Part shown: positions 33,307 through 41,661 of the stretch, piece by piece
How the letters are laid out: every line of letters starts with the position of its first letter
Numbering within the stretch: the first letter of the stretch is position 1
Assembly (NCBI RefSeq): GCF_004104015.1
Contig: NZ_RYFV01000011.1
Location: forward strand, 21,736-85,735
DNA from: Actinomyces oricola
Lineage (GTDB): Bacteria > Actinomycetota > Actinomycetes > Actinomycetales > Actinomycetaceae
Length of the DNA stretch: 64,000 bases
Direction: 5' to 3'
Position numbers and translations under genes: made by a program
The notes under the pieces: model-generated
Told to the model about the DNA's origin: nothing
The model's database searches: none
What the model saw: only the letters and a program-made list of their open reading frames with translations

Positions 33307-34067
33307 CAGTTGACCTCCGGGTCGTTAATAACCGAGGCGGGGCGCCCCTCGGATCTGGGCATCCAGTAGGAGAAGGTGGCGTAGGTGATCCACCGGTGGT
33401 CATTGCCCCACTCGCCGGCAGTCAAGGAGTGGCAGGTGGTCATGGTCAATAGCCGCTCGGTGGGGACCTCCTCCGGGTGGTGGGGTACCGGGGCCACGAC
33501 CTCGGCCTGCGTGGGGTCAACGATCTCGTAGCCGGTCACCGTGTAGACGTACCAGGTGTCCGCGGTTGCGATAATAATCTCGTCGCCCTCCTGGAGCAGG
33601 TCGACGCGACGGAAGGAATTGCCGTTGGAGCGCCGGTGGCCGGCAATGGCGAAATTGCCGACTTCGCCAACCTGCTGGGTCTCGGTGTAGTGGCCGGCGG
33701 CGGCCTGGTCGAGGACGTCCGAACCAGTCCCCTCCAGAATCGGCATATTGTTGTTGGTGTATCCGTACCAGGCCGGGACCACCAGCATGCCAATGGTCTC
33801 CCCGTAACCCACCGGGGCGACGGGCGGGGGATCGTCGGTGTGCTTGGTGCCCTCGACCCGCGGGGAGTCCACCTGGGTCTTCTGGAAGTCGGTTGCGACG
33901 ACGTTGGCCTTCCTGGAGGCCTCGATTCCCGTCCACCACAGCTGCCAGCACAGGAAGAGGGCGACGACGAGCCCACAGGTGATGAGCAGCTCACCGACTC
34001 CGTGCAGGACATAGTCGTACCACCGGCTCCTCCGCGTGCTCTTCCTCTGGTGGCGGGGGTGCACCAT
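33306..34067 (-). CDS. Class E sortase
   Basis: A 253-residue sortase. Basic N-terminus, one membrane segment (about 24-46), and a catalytic beta-barrel with His144 in AIAGHRRSN, Cys212 in LLTMTTCHS and Arg225 in NDHRWI. The Tyr-Gly-x-Thr region YTNNNMPILEGTG is typical of class E, which joins LAXTG-type proteins to peptidoglycan. AAGGAG precedes the ATG. Divergent from crgA and coupled to the 53-residue membrane protein. Confidence 0.94.
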   Translation of the reverse strand: MVHPRHQRKSTRRSRWYDYVLHGVGELLITCGLVVALFLCWQLWWTGIEASRKANVVATDFQKTQVDSPRVEGTKHTDDPPPVAPVGYGETIGMLVVPAWYGYTNNNMPILEGTGSDVLDQAAAGHYTETQQVGEVGNFAIAGHRRSNGNSFRRVDLLQEGDEIIIATADTWYVYTVTGYEIVDPTQAEVVAPVPHHPEEVPTERLLTMTTCHSLTAGEWGNDHRWITYATFSYWMPRSEGRPASVINDPEVN

Positions 34068-34332
34068 AAGATCTCCTTAGGTTGGACGTCGCAGTTCAGT
34101 CTAGAGGAGGCCCCCGGAGCCTCGGGGAGTGGCCCGCCACTCTTTCCCCGCCCGGACCGGTCTTCCTTCTCATCGACCGCCCCGCCGCTGAGCGCGGCCG
34201 GCCACACGACCCCGGCCTGCCGGCCACACGACCCCGGTCTGAGGCGGAACCGATCATGGCCTAGGCTAGGCGACAGCGTATTTCTCTTGACGAGCCCACT
34301 TCACAGCCTCGTCGCAGCAGTCAGGAGGCCCC

Positions 34333-34692
34333 ATGGCCCGGTTTTTCAAATTCAAGTCCAGCAAGTCGACCCGGCTTAAGCGCCAGAGCCGTTCGGGGAA
34401 CCCGGCAAAGGCCGCCAAGGCGCGGGAGGAGTCCCGTGCGGCCGCCAACCGCGTCTCGCGCGTGCCCGCGAAGATCAAAGAGGTGGGCAGCCCCCAGTGG
34501 TACGCCCCCACCATGGCCACCATTATGGTGATCGGCCTGCTGTGGGTGGTGACCACGTACCTGTTCAAGGGCGAGTACCCGCTGCCCTACTTCGTGAAGC
34601 ACCATGCCGGGGATTGGCTCTTGCACGGCAACCTTTACATCGGTTTCATTATCATTATGGTTGGGTTCCTGGGCCTCCTGCGCTGGAAGTGA
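34333..34692 (+). CDS. crgA: Cell division protein CrgA
   Basis: A 119-residue protein with a basic cytoplasmic N-terminus and two membrane segments (about 62-80 and 97-116), with the conserved SPQWYAPTMATIMVIGLLWV stretch. CrgA interacts with FtsZ, FtsQ, FtsI and helps septum assembly in actinobacteria. The start has GGAGG five bases upstream. Longer than most CrgA (about 85-93 residues) because of its Lys/Arg-rich N-terminal extension. Confidence 0.93.
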   Translation: MARFFKFKSSKSTRLKRQSRSGNPAKAAKAREESRAAANRVSRVPAKIKEVGSPQWYAPTMATIMVIGLLWVVTTYLFKGEYPLPYFVKHHAGDWLLHGNLYIGFIIIMVGFLGLLRWK

Positions 34693-34720
34693 GCGACCGC
34701 GGCCCACTGCGCACGCAGTG

Positions 34721-34750
34721 CCCCATCCGGCGCGCTGCCGCCGGATGGGG
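34721..34750. terminator. 11-bp stem terminator after crgA
   Basis: Arms 34721-34731 and 34740-34750 are perfect, loop GCGCTGCC, about 30 bases past the crgA stop. A second short palindrome ACTGCGCACGCAGT sits directly before it. Confidence 0.7.
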
Positions 34751-34845
34751 CCTAACTGCGCGCCCAGTAGCCCCGCCGTCCCGGCACCATGCGCACGACG
34801 CGTCAGTGACGTGCACGACGTGACGGCGATGCACGCAATGCGACA

Positions 34846-34878
34846 GTGACGCCCCCGCCACTGCGGCGGGGGCGTCAC
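34846..34878. terminator. 14-bp stem terminator of the minus-strand gene at 34919-35434
   Basis: Arms 34846-34859 and 34865-34878 are perfect with a 5-base loop. It lies 40 bases beyond the stop of the convergent gene. Confidence 0.7.
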
Positions 34879-34918
34879 GTGCGCTCGAGGGCTGCTCGAG
34901 GGCTGCTCGAGAGCAGAG

Positions 34919-35434
34919 TCACTCCTCCTCGACGGCGTCCTCCTCGTCGGAGTCGGCCCAATACTCCTCGGCCCACGGGTCCTCCACCGGCTGGCTGCGA
35001 CGCCACACGACGTAGGCCGCACCGGCAACAGCTCCGGCGAGGGCCAACCAGCCCAGGGTCTTGAGGACGGGGTGCTTCTTCTGCTTCACGGGAACCTCCA
35101 GTGCTGCGTTCTTAGCGGCCACAGCCACACGCTGGGCGCGCTCGGACAAGGTGCCCTCTCCCTGTGCTGCGGCCTGCGCAGCGAGGGCGGCGCGCTGGGC
35201 GCGCGGAATATAGTCGCCAACGACGCGTACCCGAGCCTCCTCGACCACCGGCTCCAGGCGCCCCTGGGCGTCCTTGGCCGCACGGGTCAGGTCAGCACGG
35301 GCCCTATTCACTCGAGGCGCGGCCCACACGGCGGCGCGCTCAGCCTGCTCGGCAATCGACCCGGCGAGGCAGGACGCGTCCCGGCGGAGCTGATCGGTGT
35401 CGATCTTGCTGACAATGCTCTTGAGACACGGCAT
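34919..35434 (-). CDS. Hypothetical membrane-anchored helical protein
   Basis: A 171-residue protein not assigned to a family. Residues 1-115 are Ala/Arg/Glu-rich helix with coiled-coil character, then KQKKHP, one membrane segment (about 123-141, TLGWLALAGAVAGAAYVVW), and a strongly acidic C-terminus ending in Glu. Proteins of this layout commonly sit between crgA and a cyclophilin gene in actinobacteria (recalled). It has its own terminator hairpin and is divergent from the cyclophilin gene. Confidence 0.78.
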   Translation of the reverse strand: MPCLKSIVSKIDTDQLRRDASCLAGSIAEQAERAAVWAAPRVNRARADLTRAAKDAQGRLEPVVEEARVRVVGDYIPRAQRAALAAQAAAQGEGTLSERAQRVAVAAKNAALEVPVKQKKHPVLKTLGWLALAGAVAGAAYVVWRRSQPVEDPWAEEYWADSDEEDAVEEE

Positions 35435-35598
35435 ATTCGTTCTCCCTGCTGAGTTCGGTGAGTCGGAGGCTCGACTATGATCAATCGTCGCATTGTTGTG
35501 GGTGGCGCGCCCTAGATTGAGTCCGGCTTTTTGCCTGGGGTGAACAGGTCCGGCCGTCCAGGTATCGGTTGGTGACCGCCCAGCCCGCCCATGGGACC

Positions 35599-36129
35599 AT
35601 GACGACTATGGAAGCGACACTGCACACCACCCTCGGAGACATTCGCCTTGAGCTCTTTGCCGAGCAGGCTCCTACGACGGTCTCGAACTTCGTCGGCCTG
35701 GCCACCGGCAAGAAGACCTGGACCGATCCGCGCACGGGTGAGCAGTCCAACGCCCCGCTGTACGACGGCGTCATCTTCCATCGTGTCATCCCCAACTTCA
35801 TGATTCAGGGCGGCGACCCTCTGGGCACCGGAACCGGCGGCCCCGGTTACACCTTTGACGACGAAATCGATGCCTCCCTGACCTTCAGCGCCCCCTATGT
35901 TCTGGCAATGGCCAACGCTGGCCGCCGCCTGGGACGGGGCACCAACGGCTCGCAGTTCTTCATCACCACCGCCGCCACCGAATGGCTCCAGGGTAAGCAC
36001 ACCATCTTCGGGGCGGTGGCCGACGACGCCTCCCGTGCCGTGGTCGATGCCATCTCCGCGGTGGAGACCGGTCCGCGCGACCGTCCCCTGACGGATGTGG
36101 TTATTACCTCAGTGACGATCTCCCAGTGA
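35599..36129 (+). CDS. Cyclophilin-type peptidyl-prolyl isomerase
   Basis: A 176-residue cytoplasmic PpiA-like enzyme that catalyses Xaa-Pro isomerisation. Motifs: [15 protein letters not shown] (catalytic Arg/Phe/Gln), [22 protein letters not shown] and [11 protein letters not shown], all conserved. The start is either the ATG at 35599 or the one at 35608; neither has a clear Shine-Dalgarno. The gene precedes rhomboid, the usual actinobacterial order. Confidence 0.94.
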   Translation: MTTMEATLHTTLGDIRLELFAEQAPTTVSNFVGLATGKKTWTDPRTGEQSNAPLYDGVIFHRVIPNFMIQGGDPLGTGTGGPGYTFDDEIDASLTFSAPYVLAMANAGRRLGRGTNGSQFFITTAATEWLQGKHTIFGAVADDASRAVVDAISAVETGPRDRPLTDVVITSVTISQ

Positions 36130-36202
36130 CGGCGCCCTCTCCGTGCCGCCGGGCTGTTGGCTCGGCGGCACGGCCACGCCCGCGGCCGACCAGGAGAATC
36201 CA

Positions 36203-37051
36203 ATGACCCAGCACTATCCCTCTCAGCCCACCGGGGGCTCGCCGCCGACCTGTCCGCGACACCCCGACACGGTGGCTTATGTGCGCTGCCAGCGCTGCGA
36301 CCGACCGGTATGCCCCCAGTGCCAGGTGCCCGGCGCCGTCGGCATCCACTGCGTGGACTGCGCACGGCAGGCCAGTGCCCGGCGACGGGCTCCTCGCACG
36401 ATCCTGGGCGGTGTCGCAGTCGCCGACACTCTCATCACCAAGAGCTTTATCGCTGTCTGCGTGGCGACCTACTTGCTGCAGTCGACTAGCCCCGCCCTGC
36501 TCGGGCGCATGAACTTCGTCCCGGCACTGGCCCACACCGAGCCCTGGCGCTTCATCACCACCACCTTCCTGCACGGCTCCCTCATACACCTGGCTTTCAA
36601 CATGTGGGCGCTGTGGGTGCTGGGCAGCTCGTTGGAGCCCATTCTGGGCCGGTGGCGCTTCACCTGCCTGTGCCTCATTAGCGCAGTGGGCGGTTCGACC
36701 GCCATCTACTGGCTGGCCTCCCCGGCTTCCATACCGGACTGGTTCGGCGGCACCGTGGGCGCCTCCGGGGCGGTGTTCGGGCTTTTCGCGGCCATGTTCG
36801 TCATCCAGCATCGCTTCGGGCGAGACACCTCGGCGATCGTGGGCCTATTGGCGATCAACCTGGTGTTCTCCTTCCTGGGTCAGAACATCTCCTGGCAGGG
36901 CCACCTGGGCGGAATGGTGACGGGCGCCGTGCTGGCGGGCGTCTACGCCTGGGCCCCCCGGGGCCGGCGCACCGCCGTGGGCGTGGCCGGGACGGTGGGG
37001 GTGGCGGCCCTGCTACTGGCGGCAATCGTTGTGCGGGCCGCCCTGGTCTAG
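36203..37051 (+). CDS. Rhomboid-family intramembrane serine protease
   Basis: A 282-residue protein. A B-box-like zinc motif occupies residues 17-55 (CPRHPDTVAYVRCQRC ... CPQC ... CVDC), then six membrane segments. The catalytic pair is Ser188 in VGASGAVFG and His234 in WQGHLGG, with the conserved HLAFNMWALW in segment 2. ATG at 36203 has AGGAG upstream. Cleaves membrane proteins within the bilayer; substrates unknown. Confidence 0.94.
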   Translation: MTQHYPSQPTGGSPPTCPRHPDTVAYVRCQRCDRPVCPQCQVPGAVGIHCVDCARQASARRRAPRTILGGVAVADTLITKSFIAVCVATYLLQSTSPALLGRMNFVPALAHTEPWRFITTTFLHGSLIHLAFNMWALWVLGSSLEPILGRWRFTCLCLISAVGGSTAIYWLASPASIPDWFGGTVGASGAVFGLFAAMFVIQHRFGRDTSAIVGLLAINLVFSFLGQNISWQGHLGGMVTGAVLAGVYAWAPRGRRTAVGVAGTVGVAALLLAAIVVRAALV

Positions 37052-37074
37052 GCCGCCCGCACGGGGGCGGGCCC

Positions 37075-38367
37075 TCACACCGGCCGGGGTGCACCGCCCA
37101 GGGCCCGCACGCACCGCCAGTAACCAGCCGCTACCGCCCACACCAGGGCCACCAGGCCCACCTGGACGGGCCGGGACCAGCCGATATTGGGCAGCAGGAG
37201 GATTGCCGCACCCGCGGACACGCACTCGGCGGTGTTGAATAGGACGTCGTAAAGGCTGAAGGCCCGCCCCCGGTAGGTGTCGGCGGTGTGCGCCTGGACA
37301 ATGGTGTCCACGGCGATCTTGGCGCCCTGCACGCCCACGCCGAAGATGAAGAGCCCGACCACCATGATCGTCTGCTCGTGGCCGGCCGCCAGCAGCATTT
37401 GGCCGGTGGTCCCGCCCAGGAGGCAGACAACCACCCAGGGGGAGGCGGACACCCGCTCCTGGGCCAGGGGTGTGAGCACCACGGCCAGACCGTGGCCGGC
37501 AACCATGGCCCCCATGAGGACGCCGAAGACGGCCAGGCCAGTGTCGGCGTCGTCGGGGGAGGCCAGGAGGTTGCGGGAGGCCAGAATAATGGTGATGAAC
37601 TCCATGCCGTAGACGAAGCGGTGCAGGGACATGGTCCCCAGCGCCAGCGCCGGGGTGCCGCGCCGCAGAAGGTAGACGACGGCGTCGCTCAGGTCCCGCA
37701 GCGTGGAGACCAGGGCCCGCCCCAGGCCGGCGTCGGCGGGGTGCTCGGGGCCGAGTTCGTCCGGCGCCAGACGGGTGACCAGGGCCGCGGCCCCGGCATA
37801 GAGGCCGACGGCGACCAGAAGGCTCGCCGTATCCTGCGCGGCCCCGGCCGGCAGCGCCAGGCGCAGCACGAGGCCGATCACGGCCCCTACCGCGGTGGCG
37901 GCCCCGCCCAGGGTGGGGACGATGGAATTGGCGGTCAGCAGGCTCTCTCGGGAAATGATCTGGGGCAGGCCCGCACCGAGAACCGACAGGAGGAAGCGGT
38001 TAATGCCCAGGCACACCAGCACGGTGATATAGAGGGCCAGTCCCACGCCCGCGGTGCCGAGCAGGATTGTGGCCGCCACGACCAGCCCGGCCCGCGCCAG
38101 GTTGCCCACCAGGAGGGTCTGGCGGCGGCGCCACCGGTCAATGAAGGGGCCGGTGATGGGGCCCACAAGGCTGAAGGGCAGCAGCATGACCACCAGGGCC
38201 CGGGCGACCCCGGTGGTGGTGGTCATGTTCTGGGGCTGGAAGAAGAAGAGGGTGGCCAGCCCGGCCTGGAGCATGCCGTCGCCGCTCTGAGAGATGAGGC
38301 GCACGGCGACCAGGATGCGGAAGGCCGGGATGCGGGCCAGGTCTTTCAGGTCGTGGGTCAGGCGCAT
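37075..38367 (-). CDS. MFS transporter
   Basis: A 430-residue, 12-segment MFS protein of the enterobactin-exporter-like (MFS_3) style. It begins with a short amphipathic segment ARIPAFRILVAVRLISQSGDG, has GPFIDRWRRRQTLLVGN in loop 2-3 (motif A) and an interdomain loop near residues 185-205. Convergent with rhomboid. Neighbouring genes give no clue to substrate. Confidence 0.87.
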   Translation of the reverse strand: MRLTHDLKDLARIPAFRILVAVRLISQSGDGMLQAGLATLFFFQPQNMTTTTGVARALVVMLLPFSLVGPITGPFIDRWRRRQTLLVGNLARAGLVVAATILLGTAGVGLALYITVLVCLGINRFLLSVLGAGLPQIISRESLLTANSIVPTLGGAATAVGAVIGLVLRLALPAGAAQDTASLLVAVGLYAGAAALVTRLAPDELGPEHPADAGLGRALVSTLRDLSDAVVYLLRRGTPALALGTMSLHRFVYGMEFITIILASRNLLASPDDADTGLAVFGVLMGAMVAGHGLAVVLTPLAQERVSASPWVVVCLLGGTTGQMLLAAGHEQTIMVVGLFIFGVGVQGAKIAVDTIVQAHTADTYRGRAFSLYDVLFNTAECVSAGAAILLLPNIGWSRPVQVGLVALVWAVAAGYWRCVRALGGAPRPV

Positions 38368-38475
38368 GGGACGCCGCCTCCCAGACGGGTTGTTACCGGG
38401 TCCGCCCGGCCCCCCGCCGGGCGGGCGAAGCAGTCAGAAGCAGTCAATGGGCGCGGGGCGGCGCTACGAACAGGT

Positions 38476-39654
38476 TCAGATACCGCGCGCGGAGATAACA
38501 CCGTCAATGGCGCGCAACTCGGTGACCACCTCGGGCAGGATCTCCCCCTCGACGTCGACCAGGGTCACGGCCAGCTCGCCGCGGGACTTATTGAGCAGAT
38601 TGGCAATGTTCTGACCGTGCTGGGCCACCAGAGTGGAGACCTGACCGACCATATTGGGCACGTTTCGGTTAACAATGAGCAGGCGGTGCGTGCCGGGCTC
38701 TCGAGCCATGACGGCCTCGGGGAAGTTGACCGAGTTGTGGACCTGGCCATCCTCCAGGAACCCGCGCAGGGAGTCCACGGCCATAATGGCGCAGTTGCGC
38801 TCGGCCTCCTTGGTGGAGGCGCCCAGGTGCGGCAGGGAGATGCACTTGCGGTGCTTGTGGACCAGTGTGGAGGGGAAATCGCAGACGTAGCCCCCCAGCT
38901 CCCCCTCGTCCAGGGCCGCCACAATGGCCTCCGTGTCCACAATCTCGGCTCGGGCGAAGTTGAGGATAACGGCCCGATCCTTCATGAGCGCTATGCGCTG
39001 GGTGCTCACCAGGCCGCGCGTGGCCTCAATGAGGGGGACGTGGATGGTGAGGATGTCGGCCTTCTTGAAGACCTCCTCAATGGAGGTGGCGCGCTTGACG
39101 TCGGCCGACAGGTGCCAGGCGTGCTCCACACTAATGGCGGGGTCGTAGCCGATGACCTTCAGGCCCAGGCCGAGCGCCGCATTGGCGACCTGCACGCCAA
39201 CAGCACCCAGGCCCAGGATGCCCAGGGTGCGCCCGGGCAGTTCAAAGCCCACGAACCTCTTCTTGCCGGCCTCAACGGCGCTGGCAATGGCCTCGTCGTC
39301 GCCCTCCAGGGTGTGGGCGAAGCGGGCTGCGGGAATGAGGTTGCGCGACGCGATGAACAGGCCGGCGAGCACGAGCTCCTTCACGGCGTTGGCGTTGGCG
39401 CCCGGGGTGTTGAACACGGGAACGCCCCGTTCGGTGAGGGCGGACACCGGAATGTTGTTGGTGCCGGCCCCGGCGCGCGCCACGGCCATGACCGACTGGG
39501 GGATGGGGGTGTCGTGGAGCCTGGCGGAGCGCACCAGGAGGGCGTCGGGATTCTCCACACCGCCGCCAACCTCGTAGCGCTCGTCGGGGAAGCGGGATAG
39601 GCCCGCCCCGGAGATGGCGTTGAGGGTCTGGATGCGGAACTTGGCCTCGGTCAT
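38476..39654 (-). CDS. serA: D-3-phosphoglycerate dehydrogenase
   Basis: A 392-residue SerA, which oxidises 3-phosphoglycerate in the first step of serine synthesis. NAD site GILGLGAVGVQVANA (148-153 core), catalytic Arg/Glu region NFARAEIVDTEA, His276 in LPHLGAST, and a C-terminal ACT domain (about 320-392) for regulation. This is the short form with ACT; the long actinobacterial form of about 530 residues has an extra domain. It lies four bases after serC, same strand. Confidence 0.95.
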   Translation of the reverse strand: MTEAKFRIQTLNAISGAGLSRFPDERYEVGGGVENPDALLVRSARLHDTPIPQSVMAVARAGAGTNNIPVSALTERGVPVFNTPGANANAVKELVLAGLFIASRNLIPAARFAHTLEGDDEAIASAVEAGKKRFVGFELPGRTLGILGLGAVGVQVANAALGLGLKVIGYDPAISVEHAWHLSADVKRATSIEEVFKKADILTIHVPLIEATRGLVSTQRIALMKDRAVILNFARAEIVDTEAIVAALDEGELGGYVCDFPSTLVHKHRKCISLPHLGASTKEAERNCAIMAVDSLRGFLEDGQVHNSVNFPEAVMAREPGTHRLLIVNRNVPNMVGQVSTLVAQHGQNIANLLNKSRGELAVTLVDVEGEILPEVVTELRAIDGVISARGI

Positions 39655-39657
39655 GGG

Positions 39658-40737
39658 TCAGCCCTTCGTGCGCTCGAACTCGGTCATGTAGTCAATGAGG
39701 GCGGTCACGCCCTCCATGGGCATTGCGTTGTAGATGGAGGCGCGCATGCCCCCCACCAGGCGGTGCCCCTTGAGGTTGGTCAGGCCGGCAGCCTGCGCCT
39801 CCGCGAGGAACCGGGCGTCGAGGGCGGGGTCGGCCAGGGTGAAGGGGACGTTCATCCAGGAGCGCGAGCGCTCCTCGACGGGGTTGGCGTAGAAGTCCGA
39901 GCCGTCAATGGCGCTGTAGAGGGCGGCCGCCTTGGCGGCGTTGCGCTCGCCCATGGCGGCCAGGCCGCCGCTGTCCTCAATCCAGTGGACTATGAGCCCC
40001 AGGAGGTAGATGGCGAAGGTCGGAGGAGTGTTGAGCATGGAGTCGGCGTCCCCCATCTTGGTGTAGTTCAGGATGCTGGGGGTCGTGGCGCGGGCGTGGC
40101 CCAACAGGTCCTCGCGGACAATGACGACGGCCAGCCCCGCCGGCCCCATGTTCTTCTGGGCTCCGGCATAGATGAGGCCGAAGCGGCTCACGTCCAGGGG
40201 CCGGGAGAGGATGGTGGAGGAGAAGTCAGCCACGAGGGGGGCCCCGGTGCTGGGGATTTCAGGGAATTCCACCCCGCCAATGGTCTCGTTGGGCGTGTAG
40301 TGCAGGTAGCGGGCGGCCGCCGGCACGTCGTAGGAGCCGGGGGCGGGGGTGGTGGTGTAGGCCGAGGCGGACTCGTCGGCGGGCACGACGACGTCCACGC
40401 CGTATGCACCGGCCTCCTTGATGGCCTTGGCGGACCACTGGCCGGTGTTGAGGTAGGCCACCGTGTCCCCCTCGGCGGTGAGGTTCATGGGGATGGCGGC
40501 GAACTGGGCGGTCGCTCCGCCCTGGAGGAATAGGACGCGGTAGCCCTCGGGGATGTCCAGGACCCGGCGCAGGGTGGCCTCGGCGTCGGCGGCACAGGCG
40601 ATGAAGTCCTTGCCGCGGTGGGAAACCTCCAGAACACTCATGCCCGAACCGCCCCAGTCGGTGAACTCGGCGGCGGCCCGCTCCAGGACGGGCAGGGGCA
40701 GCTGGGCGGGCCCTGCGGAGAAGTTGTAGACGCGCAT
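39658..40737 (-). CDS. serC: Phosphoserine aminotransferase
   Basis: A 359-residue class V aminotransferase that converts phosphohydroxypyruvate to phosphoserine. Typical start MRVYNFSAGPAQLPLPVL, and PLP Lys195 in YAGAQKNMGPAGL. Upstream of serA with a three-base gap, so serC-serA form an operon. Divergent from the small membrane protein gene at 40864. Confidence 0.96.
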   Translation of the reverse strand: MRVYNFSAGPAQLPLPVLERAAAEFTDWGGSGMSVLEVSHRGKDFIACAADAEATLRRVLDIPEGYRVLFLQGGATAQFAAIPMNLTAEGDTVAYLNTGQWSAKAIKEAGAYGVDVVVPADESASAYTTTPAPGSYDVPAAARYLHYTPNETIGGVEFPEIPSTGAPLVADFSSTILSRPLDVSRFGLIYAGAQKNMGPAGLAVVIVREDLLGHARATTPSILNYTKMGDADSMLNTPPTFAIYLLGLIVHWIEDSGGLAAMGERNAAKAAALYSAIDGSDFYANPVEERSRSWMNVPFTLADPALDARFLAEAQAAGLTNLKGHRLVGGMRASIYNAMPMEGVTALIDYMTEFERTKG

Positions 40738-40827
40738 ACCTCATCCTCCCCCGATTCTCACCATTTGAGTAATCGGCTCCCGTCTCCCGTCTCCACCGAG
40801 TTTCCGCGAATAGAGCGCAAGCAAAGG

Positions 40828-40857
40828 TTGACACCTGCGTATGTATCAACTTAAACT
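40828..40857 (+). promoter_or_regulatory. Promoter of the small membrane protein/HTH operon
   Basis: TTGACA (40828-40833) and TTAAAC (40851-40856) are 17 bp apart; the predicted transcription start falls on or next to the ATG at 40864, implying a leaderless transcript. An imperfect inverted repeat TTGACAC/GTATCAA (40828-40849) overlaps the -35 box and may be an operator shared with the divergent serC. Confidence 0.65.
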
Positions 40858-40863
40858 TGACGC

Positions 40864-41070
40864 ATGAGTCCTTCAACGAAAATCCGAGCCGTCCGCATTA
40901 CCGTCCCCCTCCTGCTCCTCCTCCTGATCGGCTGGGCCGTCGCCGTCGACCCCAGGCCGTCGGCCTTCGTGGGCTGTGTCGCACTGATCTCCTATGCTCT
41001 CTGGTTGATCGTCACCTGGGTCAGCGCCCTGGTCTCCGGTCGGCCGCGCACTGACCGGTATCGGTCATGA
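40864..41070 (+). CDS. Small two-segment membrane protein
   Basis: A 68-residue protein not recognised as a named family. Two hydrophobic segments (about 12-27 and 35-55) and a short basic tail. It has no Shine-Dalgarno, in keeping with a leaderless message from the promoter just upstream. Its stop overlaps the next gene as ATGA. Confidence 0.72.
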   Translation: MSPSTKIRAVRITVPLLLLLLIGWAVAVDPRPSAFVGCVALISYALWLIVTWVSALVSGRPRTDRYRS

Positions 41071-41603
41071 CCCACGACCCCGACCTGGCAGCCGAAATCT
41101 CGCGGGTCGCGGCGAGCCGGGCCGCCCTGCCCCCGGAAAGCGAACCGGACGCCGACCAGTTGCTCGCAGTCGTCGGAGCCCTGGGGGAGATCGCCGCCAC
41201 GGCCCTGGACCTGCAGGCCCAGGCGGTGCGGGCGGCTCATGAGCAGGGCGCGAGTTGGTCGCGCATTGGCAAGGACCTGGGTGTTTCCCGTCAGGCCGTC
41301 CAGCAGCGCTTCGGGTCTCGACCGGTCGCCTCCCCTGGAGCGGGCACCCGTGTGCTGCGGGGCCTGTCCCGCGTCGAGGAGGTGGCCGCCCTCAACGAGG
41401 CCGGTCGCCAGGGCTGGAAGCTGGCGGCGCTCGCACCGGGCGAGTACGTCCTGGAGCCCAGCTCGCAGTCGTGGGAGGTGACCCGCGCCTCCGCGCTCTC
41501 GCTGCGCCGCATGCCCTCGCGCCGTCAGGGCTGGGAGGCTGTCGCTATGCGCTTCCCGGACTGCTTCTACATCCGGCCCCGGCCCGAGGCCGCCGAGCAC
41601 TGA
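41067..41603 (+). CDS. HTH-domain protein
   Basis: A 178-residue soluble protein. Residues 50-80 form a helix-turn-helix (QGASWSRIGKDLGVSRQAVQ) of the type seen in sigma-like or AsnC-like short regulators; the remaining half resembles nothing known. Co-translated with the small membrane protein (ATGA), so the membrane protein could tether or sense for this putative regulator. Convergent with the CCA-adding enzyme. Confidence 0.75.
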   Translation: MTHDPDLAAEISRVAASRAALPPESEPDADQLLAVVGALGEIAATALDLQAQAVRAAHEQGASWSRIGKDLGVSRQAVQQRFGSRPVASPGAGTRVLRGLSRVEEVAALNEAGRQGWKLAALAPGEYVLEPSSQSWEVTRASALSLRRMPSRRQGWEAVAMRFPDCFYIRPRPEAAEH

Positions 41604-41661
41604 CGCAAAACGGCCGACGGCGGTCCGGCCGGGTAGGCGCCTGCCACAGATCCCTCCCGTC

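Noticed and set aside
37288..39600. 770-codon plus-strand frame opposite the MFS and serA genes
   Set aside because: A shadow of real genes on the other strand; Gly/Gln/His-rich with no family features.
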